Made by a program: the position numbers and the translations under genes
Shown: in pieces, positions 42,801-51,030 of the stretch
How positions within the stretch are numbered: position 1 is the first letter of the stretch
Layout: every line of letters starts with the position of its first letter
Assembly (NCBI GenBank): GCA_023634235.1
Contig: JAMKCF010000018.1
Coordinates: forward strand, 7,452,768-7,516,767
Direction of reading: 5' to 3'
Length of the DNA: 64,000 nucleotides
Source: Pisaster brevispinus
Taxonomy: Eukaryota > Echinodermata > Asteroidea > Forcipulatida > Asteriidae
Notes under the pieces: generated by a model
What the model was told of the DNA's origin: nothing
The model's input: only the letters and a program-made list of their open reading frames with translations
The model's database searches: none

Positions 42801-43903
42801 ATAGCTGACAAGTAAGTAATATGCAGTCTGGTTTTTTTTAGTGGACAAGTGGGGGATTTTCTAAATATTTTTGAGATGCAAGTTCCTTCTTGGAACTTGG
42901 GTGAAAATTCCAGAGGGTATCACACCTGGGAACTACCAAAGAACGCTCTGTAGTTCCCTGTAGGAATGGTTACCTGTTACTGTAAGCACTTAACAAACTC
43001 TGCACCTTGAAAACTTGGCACTTAACTCCCTTGGTAAACACTCGGCACCAAGAAAGTCGGCAATAGTAGTAATAACAATCATAATAGCTAGTTTTTATAA
43101 AGCGCTTTATCTATGGGTATCTCAAAGTGCTCATTATTATTTATCTCCAGAAAGGTTTTTTAATTATAAGACCCATTTATGTAACACCTTGTAAGGGTTT
43201 TCAAGGTGCTGTGGTGCACTCAGCAGCCACTCCAAGAAACACCAGGGCAAACCCCTTCTCTTAGCAGTAGGGGTAACTGGGTTCTTTTACATGCATTACA
43301 CAACTCATGTGACCAACGGCTTCTCGTCCCATCCAAAAGGGCCAAGCAATAATGGTAAAGTGTCTTGCTTAAGGACACAAGTGTCAAGACTCGAACCCAC
43401 ACTCTGCTGATCAGAAACACATGTAACCGCTGTCCCCAGTTTAGAGACCCCCGCTTATCAGATATTTCACTACCGCTGATTTGAACATGCGATTTCAATT
43501 TTGATTTTCTTGAAGATCCGAGAAGATGGTGCGCCGTTGTGCGAGAGAGTTCTTCAGTGCGCTCCGCATCGTCGTGGACTTCTTCCTCATTTTCCTATTG
43601 GAGTTTCTCCGCTTCCTCGCATACAATATCATAGGACTGTTCCTCGTTGGGCTTCTTACAACTTTTGGCGACTACCTCTTCAAGCCGGTCTTGGCTGCCC
43701 TCTTTAACAGCATTCTTCAGCCTGTAGCGGTGTTCTTGTACAATGCGGGCGTTGCCCTGCGGACGGTATTCAATCCCTTGATTGACATTTTACGTGGAGT
43801 ATTCAGGCAGATTGCGATGCTTCTGAGAGCATTGCGACTTGTAGAGATTAACTGGAAAACAGGGCCGGAGCAGAACGCCCTGAGGAGCGTGGAGGAAGTT
43901 TGA
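36782..43903 (+). CDS. Unrecognised 455-aa protein, hydrophobic C-terminus
   Basis: Exons 36782-36814, 37657-37807, 38600-38735, 39317-39471, 40199-40303, 41208-41517, 42722-42811 and 43516-43903 join with consistent phases into 456 codons including TGA. Residues 1-300 are hydrophilic and low in complexity: acidic/Ser stretches (ESDSNWDSSEPEN, SVDSSDDDFS), His/Gln-rich (KHQSQSHHQGHK) and basic/Pro (RKPERPP, VYDPPPDQM). They look disordered. Residues 297-326 (IYRYNHGSTKHYDTRTGRED) lead into the last exon, where 339-376 and 384-402 are strongly hydrophobic (VVDFFLIFLLEFL, NIIGLFLVGLL, KPVLAALF). An amphipathic stretch runs to about 440. This suggests a membrane hairpin or two-pass anchor with a long cytosolic head. 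No signal peptide. I do not recognise the family. The long open frame and clean splicing make the gene itself convincing. Confidence 0.8.
37392..37478. mobile_element. 69-bp foldback with 9-bp target duplication
   Basis: The element 37401-37469 is two perfect 27-bp inverted arms (tagttgcgatgatcgtaacc...) around a 15-bp loop. The 9-mer CTTGTTCAC lies directly on each side (37392-37400 and 37470-37478). Nine-base duplications are typical of Mutator-like transposition. In intron 1 of the unrecognised gene. Confidence 0.9.
37657..37807 (+). CDS. Unrecognised gene exon 2
   Basis: Acceptor CAG|AAGCAG (or CAG|CTCAG five bases earlier, at 37652), donor CCAAAAG|GTACAG. Acidic/Ser-rich (RSPESDSNWDSSEPENTLPN). 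Confidence 0.75.
37991..38460 (+). repeat. SINE family B split by a MITE
   Basis: The SINE head (tcaagcgactggattcaagc ... cctgatcag) at 37991-38038 continues at 38301 (cagagtttggtttcgagtct, 'gtgtccttgagcaagacact'). The 259-bp M1 MITE lies between. Intact copies at 39571 and, inverted, at 43195 show the uninterrupted order. Confidence 0.75.
38039..38297. mobile_element. MITE M1 copy, nested in SINE
   Basis: Ends 'ggcccaatttcatggctctg' and 'cagagccatgaaatcgggcc' are inverted. CAG flanks both sides. Rich in 'cttacg/cgtaag'. Confidence 0.8.
38600..38735 (+). CDS. Unrecognised gene exon 3
   Basis: TTTCCAG|CACCTAAG to ATGAGAAG|GTGATT. His/Gln/Ser-rich (STKHQSQSHHQGHKPVTSHH). Confidence 0.8.
38824..39003. 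mobile_element. MITE M2 copy
   Basis: Ends 'ggggtcaatttcatagagct' and 'agcactctgaaattaggac' are inverted, with interior 'aaaccagtcacaagttgtac' and 'ttggctggtaaccc'. Between exons 3 and 4 of the unrecognised gene. Confidence 0.65.
39317..39471 (+). CDS. Unrecognised gene exon 4
   Basis: GGCTTAG|TGGACATGG to ATTACTG|GTAAGT. Encodes GGKVAKAGVNVFVDRGSVDS then SDDDFSV and KPERPPFDF. Confidence 0.85.
39571..39780 (+). repeat. tRNA-Leu-derived SINE, family B
   Basis: 'tcttggccgaacagttaaga', 'ctagactcaag' and 'gtgggttcgagtcccag', then 'gtgtccctgagcaaagtact' and 'gtgcatgtaaaagatccc'. The best-preserved plus-strand copy. Confidence 0.75.
40199..40303 (+). CDS. Unrecognised gene exon 5
   Basis: GTTGTAG|AACCACAG to AATTCGG|GTAAAT. 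Basic and proline-rich (KSRKGKVYDPPPDQM). Confidence 0.85.
40490..40710 (+). repeat. SINE family B tail
   Basis: 'ttgcttctcttcacacagga', 'gtgtaaatgggtac' and 'ccctagggagctgaaatagt' match the 3' half of the copy at 31093. The head is decayed. Confidence 0.5.
40855..41065 (-). repeat. SINE-like unit with B-box
   Basis: 'gccgggaatcgaaccagggt' followed by 'cacagaggtgagatgcgag' resembles family C. The reverse complement carries the tRNA-like head. Confidence 0.45.
41208..41517 (+). CDS. Unrecognised gene exon 6
   Basis: ATCTTCAG|ACCAGAAAC to ACTCAGAG|GTGTGA, 310 nt. Asn/Met/Glu-rich, ending in a charged helix (SRMSEKDAGEDVGRYDEARL). It is more G/C-rich than flanking introns, as expected for a real exon. 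Confidence 0.85.
41615..41868 (-). repeat. SINE family C
   Basis: 'cacatccaacagcacaattt', 'ttagatgttgcaggaaaacc', 'acagactgaaaaaacccaat' and 'gttgggattcgaaccagggt' align with 33436-33706. Confidence 0.65.
41990..42350 (-). mobile_element. LINE reverse-transcriptase fragment
   Basis: The minus strand encodes LYKTTILPLIEYCYHIWAGA, HLSLLDRVQKRIVNIVG, a stop and frameshift, then SVASFCLFYRYFHGKCATSV and SDLVPPIRMFERETRLSA. This is the well-known C-terminal pattern of non-LTR retrotransposon polymerases. It is a dead fragment in intron 6 of the unrecognised gene. Confidence 0.85.
42722..42811 (+). CDS. Unrecognised gene exon 7
   Basis: CAACCAG|ATACATC to GCTGACAA|GTAAGT. Encodes YIYRYNHGSTKHYDTRTGRE and DIYMTAIAD. 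Confidence 0.85.
43195..43435 (-). repeat. tRNA-Leu-derived SINE, family B
   Basis: Reverse orientation of the unit at 39571: 'ttaaggacacaagtgtcaag', 'actcgaacccacactctgct' and 'gatcagaaac'. It starts with 'caccagggcaaaccccttct', shared with 62570. Confidence 0.7.
43516..43903 (+). CDS. Unrecognised gene exon 8 (membrane part)
   Basis: TTGAAG|ATCCGAG to the TGA at 43901-43903. It holds all of the hydrophobic sequence, ending ...NALRSVEEV. An AATAAA at 44181-44186 is a plausible poly(A) signal. Confidence 0.85.
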
Positions 43904-43943
43904 TTTCTCCAGGGCAGGGAAGTCTGAGTGATAAGTTTTGTTT

Positions 43944-44085
43944 GGTTTAACATGTTGAACAAAGAAAAATTGACTAGAGTGGATTTGAACCTGCTACCTC
44001 CAAACCAATGTGCCGGCGACCTACCAACTGAGCTGATTACCTCTAATGTTGGCGGTCTCCCTAATTCGTAAATATTTTTGTTCAG
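43944..44085 (-). repeat. tRNA-derived SINE, family A
   Basis: 'atttgaacctgctacctcca', 'ctaccaactgagctgattac' and 'aatgttggcggtctcccta'. It lies 40 bp after the stop of the unrecognised gene, so it is probably in its 3' UTR. Confidence 0.65.
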
Positions 44086-44180
44086 GGATTTCGTTTTTTG
44101 TGTAACAGCTGAGGGAGCCCTTGATTAAGTCCCCCAAAACCAACGTTCTACTTTTGTCACCATATTCTTGTTATATACAC

Positions 44181-44186
44181 AATAAA
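44181..44186 (+). terminator. Candidate poly(A) signal AATAAA
   Basis: A canonical AATAAA lies 278 bp after the stop codon of the unrecognised gene, following the SINE. Confidence 0.4.
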
Positions 44187-44529
44187 ATATCCAGCATCTG
44201 ATAAACCATTGTTCACGACTTGGATCTTGGGTGAAAATCCACAAGACTGCACAACTTGATTGTAGCTCAAAATGTTTACTGGACTAGAATTTGTTTTACG
44301 AGCCAATAGAGAAATGAGAAGAGACAAAATACTGAGCTTAACGTTTAAACTGTTAGGCCCTGTAGTTGGACAGGCTAAGAGAAGATTTATCTCTTTTGTA
44401 TTATGGATGAGAATTCTTCAATACTCAACGGGATTGAAAGATATTTAACAGACTGAAAGTCAACATTTGAACAAAAACGCAAGATCGCTGGATTTGTCCA
44501 GTCCTCGGTACACTGGGTACACATAATAC

Positions 44530-44757
44530 TAACAATAATAATAACGGCTTCTTATATAGCGCTCAAGGTTCTTTTACGTGCGTTACACAACACACGGGAC
44601 CACAGCTTTACGTCCCATCCGAAGGTCGAAGCAATCATGGTTAAGTGTCTTGCTTAAGGACACAAGTGTCACGACCGAGACTCGAACCCACACTCTGCAG
44701 ATCAGAAACACCAGAGCTTGAGTCCGGTGCTCTTATCCGCTTGGCCATGACACGCCA
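44530..44757 (-). repeat. tRNA-Leu-derived SINE, family B
   Basis: 'cttacgtcccatccgaaggt'-type body, 'cacgaccgagactcgaaccc', 'agcttgagtccggtgctctt' and 'ccgcttggccatgacac': a full head in reverse, with the tRNA-like end at 44757. Confidence 0.75.
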
Positions 44758-45014
44758 TTGCCATAAAGCGTTATGTGAACTGTGGAGTGACCTGTGGTAT
44801 ATGATGTGTCAGTCTGCACTATAGCCCATATGCATGTCCCAATTCGCAAAGGATTCTTTCATTATGTTTCATTAATTCTGGCTGTGAAGCCAAGGACTCT
44901 CAGAAAAGCGAACTTAATCACTAAACTAGCCAAGAACCCCATGGATAAAAGACAAAAAAGGAAGTTTCAGTTTGGGAGAAAAACCCCAGAGAAATATATC
45001 AGGGAAAGCCCACA

Positions 45015-45130
45015 CAATCAGGTACATGTAGGCACTGAAAACCCAATCCCATAGTGCCCTCAGTGACATTTGAACCAGAGTCCTAGAGGCGGAAGGCGAG
45101 GAAAGATACCACTACGCCAACCTGACAGCC
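45015..45130 (-). repeat. SINE family C fragment
   Basis: 'gtaggcactgaaaacccaat', 'tttgaaccagagtcctagag' and 'ccactacgccaacctga'. Confidence 0.55.
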
Positions 45131-46109
45131 CATATGCATATCCCAATGCGCATGATCTGTGCGCAAAGGATTCTGGGTGAAATTCGAGTCCAAGCAACAC
45201 CGGCATCCATCTCGGCACGCTGACTTTGAAGCAATGTGGAACACAACTATAAAACCTTGCATAGTTACACATGTACATGTTAACTACAGCATGGGAACCA
45301 TTTTGGCAGCTTGTTTTATTTTAAAACTGTACTCGGTTAACCAAGATGCATTGCGGTATATTTTTAAGATGGCGTAGAAGTTGCATATGGGCGATTTTCT
45401 CAATTGGCAGAAATGCTTCTAGTTGGGTCGTGTTACAATGCTTTTGTACACCTTTTAGTTGTTGTAATTCTCTGGAGAAAGGTTAATTCCAGTGCACTAT
45501 GCAAAAACAACCTCATTACTAAATTATTAATTAACTTATGGGGTTTTTGCTTGACGGCTGTTAAACGTAAATGTTAGTTGTTGTTTTTGATTATCCTTGC
45601 TACAAAAGGGTTAGCAACAATGGAGAGTTATATTGAAACATAATGGAGAATGTCTTTCACCAATTGGGAATCCGTAAATGGGCATTGTGAAAGTCCAGTA
45701 TTGATTGGCTAGTGATAGTTTTTGACCATTTTAAAATGACTCAAATGCTCTCAATTGTTTCAGTACAAAAAATAACAAATCTACATCAAAGGCACAAATA
45801 GAAAAATGAAACTTGTTCTTTGAGTTGTTTTAATTAATATATTTATTTCTTTTGGTTTTTTGTGTGGTTAATTTTATCACACTTCCTTTAGATATGAAGT
45901 TATGCAATGACTACTAAAGTTATTTTAGTATTTATGATTGTAAATACATTACGCTTTGAAATAAATTTGAAATATCCAAAACAAATTTGATTAATAAAGC
46001 AGAAGTAAAGTTATTGAACTGATAATTAGATCTGAAAAAGATGGGTTTTTTTCCCCGAGAAAAACAAAATGGAGCGCCGTGGCGTGCAGAGCACAGAACT
46101 CAAGATCTG

Positions 46110-46306
46110 TGCCCAATTTCATAAAGCTGTTTATTAAGCACAAAAAGTATGCGAAGCACAACAAAGTTGTGCTTATTTACCAGAATAAGGTAACCAGCCA
46201 ACATACAATGTCACATGTTAATTAATTTGACTGGTATCCTGCTCATTTCTGCTAAGCAGGAAATTTTTAAGCATTATTTTCTGCTTTCGCAGCTCTACGA
46301 AATTGA
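46110..46306. mobile_element. MITE M2 copy
   Basis: Ends 'gcccaatttcataaagctgt' and 'gcagctctacgaaattgaa' are inverted, with CTG outside on both sides. Interior 'ggtaaccagccaacataca' and 'ctgctaagcagg'. Confidence 0.6.
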
Positions 46307-48643
46307 ACTGTGTGCTTACGAGAACCGTTGGCAAGCTAGCGTGCCTTCTGTTTTGTTTACGGTTCGCAGTGTAAGTGAAATCAACATTCTGCTAATGGCC
46401 GCTCAGTATGCAGAAAACGCCAGGGACAATTATTTCACAAAACTTTCTAGCCAAGGAGCTCCAGCCTGCCACCCTTCTTCTGGGCTCACGACGAAGAGTA
46501 GGTTTTCCCGTTAGTTTTCAGACTTTTTCCCCATGTATCGTATTATAGCCATTTTGCCTCTTCAGTTGAAATCGTCATCGTATTCAATACTAAGGTGCTC
46601 TTTTTAGCAATGCGAAATCGGCATTTAATTTAGCAGATTTCTGCGAAACGCTGCTACGATTTTTGAATGATGTTCGAGTGGATTGCTATATGCCAAAAAT
46701 GGCGCGGGAAGCCTAGTGAAAAATCCTTGACCATTCAAAAGCTTTAGCTCGGTCGTTGGTAGAAACTTGTTGATGGCTCCCTGCATTGACCTACCTACAA
46801 AATTTCAGTGTAAACACACAACCGTCAAAATGATTGCGTGTCACCGCTCACTAAAAAAAGTATTTCAGATGAGTTTTCTTTAGTGTTTTGCAGATGAGCT
46901 TAAAAAGGGCATAATTTTTATACCGTATACCGTAACAGTTCGCTCATTCGAAACATAATGCAGCCATTGTCATGCCGCATCGAGGTGAGTGAGTGAGTGG
47001 CTGTCAGACATCGCCCAGGATTTTGTTTGCGTACTCAGATCGTTATTCTAAAAATAAGTAACCATTATATACCAATATTAAAGGCACACGTTGTCTTAGA
47101 TTGTTTACAAAAAGAGTGACATTGTACATTCCAGGGTCTTTCTGGCAGGCAAGATACTACAATGGGCATGTGGGAAAGTGTATATTTTGTATCATTATTC
47201 CACTTCAAGTCAAGAGTTATGTTTGTAACAGCTCAACAAATTTTTGAGAAGGGTCCTTTGGAGAAAGAAAAGCCGATAAAAAACAGACAGTGCAAACTCC
47301 ATAAAATAGTGCAGGAATTGATGCTTTCTTCCACTGTGAACAAATCGTGCCTGCAGAAAGTCCAGGCTCTTTGGTAAACATGTGATGTCACAGGTCACAT
47401 GGTGTACGAATTGTCTCGAAGGTTACTCTTTGTATGGCCCAGTATAGTCTAGTCGTGTGGTGTATTGATCGAGGTAGCATCAAAACAGACACGTTTTCGA
47501 ACATATTTATTTAGGACAAACCTATAGAAATGCAAAATGATAGATGGAAACGGACAGAGTACTGTTAAAGACAACATCGTATTTTGATGATGATACGAAA
47601 TGTTTAAAATTTGTTGAAAACCAATTGTCATTCTAAAAGCTTACTGATTATAAATGCCAACGAGCTCGTCTGTTAAACTGTCTCAAACTCATTAAGTGTC
47701 ATTTCACATAAGTACCTAACATATTATGTGTCCACGGTCAAAAAAATCATGTTTTTAAAAGCCAAGGATGATACTTTGTAGTGAAATAAAAGGTTTTATG
47801 AAATAATTTTGCATTTTGGTAGGATGGAGTTATAAATGTTACATAAAAACCAGTTTTCCATACCCCAAAATCGGCATATATTGCCCAAAACACAAAATGA
47901 GCTGTTACCATGGCAACGGGCTATATAATGAATTAAAAATTCGATTTTGTTTACTTACACCCCAAGGCCCTTCCACCAAGTATTTAAAAAAAAAATGATT
48001 TTGTGATCGTGGACACGTTTGTTAAGTATTTACGTGAAATTACACTTAAAATGCATTTTGGCATAGACCACGAGGGAAACTGACTGGCAGTTTTGTGATG
48101 CGCTCATTTTTTCAATGGATACATTCCTCATGAAAGTTGGGGAAAAATTACAAGTCTCCAACCTCACGTTAAAGCGGTGTCAAATGTCATTTTATCTGAA
48201 ACTCTTTCATAGCGAAATTTTAAACGTGACGTCATCGCACTGGGTTCTTTAACGTACATTACAAAACACGCGGAACGTCTTTTTGAGATAGTCGACTTAA
48301 AGTTCGTAAGTATTATTTAGTGGTCTTGGACCTGGTGTGATACGGTTAGCAAAATATCACGAGAAAATATCGTCATTATGATAAGTTGTATGGCATTTCC
48401 GGAGCACCGTACATTTATGTACGAGGGGTTTTTTTTAGTAGGGGGTAAAGTTCACTTCATCGAATTTTAAGGTATGATCAAGACCTGTTAATTTAAGGCA
48501 ATTAAGGTTGTTTTCATTTTGCAAAAGACATGAAGGGTTCCAGTATTTTATAAACTTACCCCCATCCTTTGTGTTCTGCCGCCTTACTGTGGATAGTGTA
48601 GCGGAGTCGGCGTGGGTGTGGGAGTGAGTGTGGGCAAGCGCTA

Positions 48644-49029
48644 CATACGCAGTGTGGACCTGAGAACAAAAGAGGTCCACATAATGTAGGGATCTGAAGC
48701 ACTATGTGGACTTACACACGTCCACACAACGTTATTTGCAGTGTTGAGGAATAGGATTTTCCTAAAGTGTACAGAATAAAGGAATATGTCCACGCAACGA
48801 CTGCAACACAGATGGGTGTGTGCGTGTGTGGTACTACAACCAACACCTTGGTGAATCGAATACACACAGCTCGTGGCCATTCCTTTGTTCTGTACACTTT
48901 GTGAAATCCTATTCCTCACATTGTTTTAAAGATCACTATGAGGACGTGCGTAAGTCCACATAGTGTTTTCAAAACCTTGCCTTGTGTGAACTATTTTGTT
49001 CTCATCAGGTCCACACTTCGTGTGTAATG
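48644..49029. mobile_element. 386-bp foldback element with ~170-bp arms
   Basis: Left arm 'gcagtgtggacctgagaaca', 'cactatgtggacttacacac', 'ttgaggaataggattttcct' and 'aaagtgtacagaataaagga' is repeated inverted in the right arm (down to 'ggtccacacttcgtgtgtaa'). No ORF. Confidence 0.8.
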
Positions 49030-49399
49030 CTCACCAATTGCTCAAATTATTGTGAATACATACAGTGTTGACTGAAGTGTCCAGCTATCAAATAACCCGA
49101 GGCAATACCCAAGAGAGACACGCAAAATGCGGATGAAAGTCCTTCCTACATGTGTCCACTCTAGTAGTCGTGTAGTGAAGGGAGACTGTGTGTGGGCACA
49201 CCCATCTACATTCTTCCAAGCCTCACTGCCCTGCCTAATCATGCATGACAGTAACAATAGGCTACCTGCGCTTTTAGATGCCCTGGGATACCCAGGTATA
49301 AATTTAAATAAAGGTTAATCAACACTGTGGACACTTGACTTTTGGGTTGACTTTTTATAAAAAGCGGTCACCACAGGTACTTCCGTTGGACACACTTAT

Positions 49400-50090
49400 G
49401 AAGAAGGCACCAAGGCCAAGACCAAGACCAAGAGAGGCCATTGCCTTTTATTCATTAGATTAGGGGGGGGGGGCAGTGATTTAGGGCAGCATCTCAAGTG
49501 TGTGGTTTAGGCACCCTCGTTGTTAAAAGTATTATACGGGATTGGGCAGAGCTAAAAAAATAGTCGCAGACATTGTTCATGTTCTGTGTGATCAACCATA
49601 CAAGAAGTAGCAAACCTGTGGAAATTTAGACCTAATCCATTGTGTGAGTCAGGAGAAAATTGTGAAAAACCATGCACAGTTTTAAGCATGTGTATTAAAA
49701 ACAGATTGTCCTTGTTTATGGTTGTAACAACCGAGTTTAGCTGTTTTGGGCTTGTTTGCACTTTGGTAACAGTTTTCTCGAATATTTAGGGCTTCATTTC
49801 AGAGGAAAATATTTCACATAAAAAACGGTTCTAGTGGGACTTTGAACTTCATAGACTAAAATTAAGCAATGATGTTTTTTTTTACCCTTACCAATCCTGT
49901 ATAACACCTTTAAGGCCGTTTCCATTTTGGAAAAGGGCACTTCCAGTGAAAAGTCTATGAAGGGGCACCAAGGCCAAGATCAGGGCATGAGAGAGGCTAA
50001 GGCCGCAATCAATATTATACATGGGGGTAAGTTATTTAGGGCAGCATTTTGAGTGAATGGGTAGCACCCTTGTTATTAATACCGGCAAAC
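49400..50090. repeat. Direct ~120-bp repeat pair
   Basis: 'gcaccaaggccaagaccaag' ... 'tttagggcagcatctcaagt' at 49408-49515 matches 'gcaccaaggccaagatcagg' ... 'tttagggcagcattttgagt' at 49965-50070. Confidence 0.55.
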
Positions 50091-50589
50091 AATTCAGGAA
50101 AACGTAAATTGGCTGCTCGTGTGGTAAATTTTTTCAATGACCTTTACTTCGACACAAGAGCACCCGTTGCCTCCTACGCTAGCAAGTAATGTTGTTGTTT
50201 GTGTGTGTGTGTTTTTTTGTGTTTTGTTTTGTGTTTTTTACTGTCTATGTAGGCTTATCTTTGTGCAGTTTTAATTAATTTTCTCCATGCATCATCTTCT
50301 GGCTGCTGGCCCAGCCTTTATGACTTCATGTTTTAATAATCCTTTGAACAGTTTAACTGGGAAGTATTGATTTTATCAACCTTTCCTAACTGTAAATTAT
50401 TGGGTTTTTTTAAAATAATCTCTGTAACATCTTCGCACATGAATTGCCTCGTTCTGTTTTACAGTAATGAAAGTTTATAATTAATTGAGGGCACCTTTGA
50501 AAGAGCCGTTCAGCTTATTGTGGGCGTGTATTCAACGTAAGTGTACGGTAACGATGGCAACCGTAGAGACTGCTGAGCCTATTCACCGA

Positions 50590-50825
50590 GGCCCAATTTC
50601 ACGGCTCTACCGTAAGCAAAGAATCGGCGCTTACGGAAGCAGGGAATTCTTTGCTCACGTCAAGCGTATTTCACGGATTGTTTTTACTTGTGCGCATGCG
50701 TACTCTACATTACTAGGCATTATTCTCTTACACGGCTAGCGCAGAAGTTCGGCGCTTGCAGAGTAAGCGGAGAATGGTGTTCGCAAGCGCAGAATTCGGC
50801 GGTAAGCGGAGCCGTGAAATTGGGC
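50590..50825. mobile_element. MITE M1 copy upstream of fucolectin gene
   Basis: Ends 'ggcccaatttcacggctcta' and 'gcggagccgtgaaattgggc' are inverted. It ends 84 bp before the fucolectin start codon, so it could contribute promoter or 5' UTR sequence. Confidence 0.75.
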
Positions 50826-50909
50826 GTTAGCCAAAGGGTTGTCTTGTGACGCGACGGAGGTTGCGGTCTCATTTGCAGGGAGAAGAACCAGATATAACTC
50901 GCACCAAAA

Positions 50910-51030
50910 ATGTTTAGGCACCGGGTCGGTCCTCTGGTGTCTCGGACCCTTGCTGGTCCCGGGAAGGCCTTCTGGTTGTATTTGGTGGCAGTTACTTGGA
51001 GTTTTCAATATGTGGAAGGTGAACTTACAG
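50910..51030 (+). CDS. Fucolectin exon 1 (signal peptide)
   Basis: ATG TTT AGG ... CTTACAG|GTAAGT. A basic N-region, hydrophobic core and small residues (VEG) before the mature start. It ends in phase 1 exactly as exon 2 needs. The link to exon 2 across 6.7 kb is inferred from phase and domain logic. Confidence 0.65.

Larger units (their letters stand above)
44187..50589. other. Intergenic, repeat-rich
   Basis: No coding exon is supported. It contains SINEs at 44530 and 45015, an M2 copy at 46110, a long foldback at 48644, and a direct ~120-bp repeat at 49400/49960. Stretches 45380-46100, 46310-48630 and 50100-50580 show nothing recognisable, except that 48060-48240 resembles 55330-55680. 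Confidence 0.5.
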
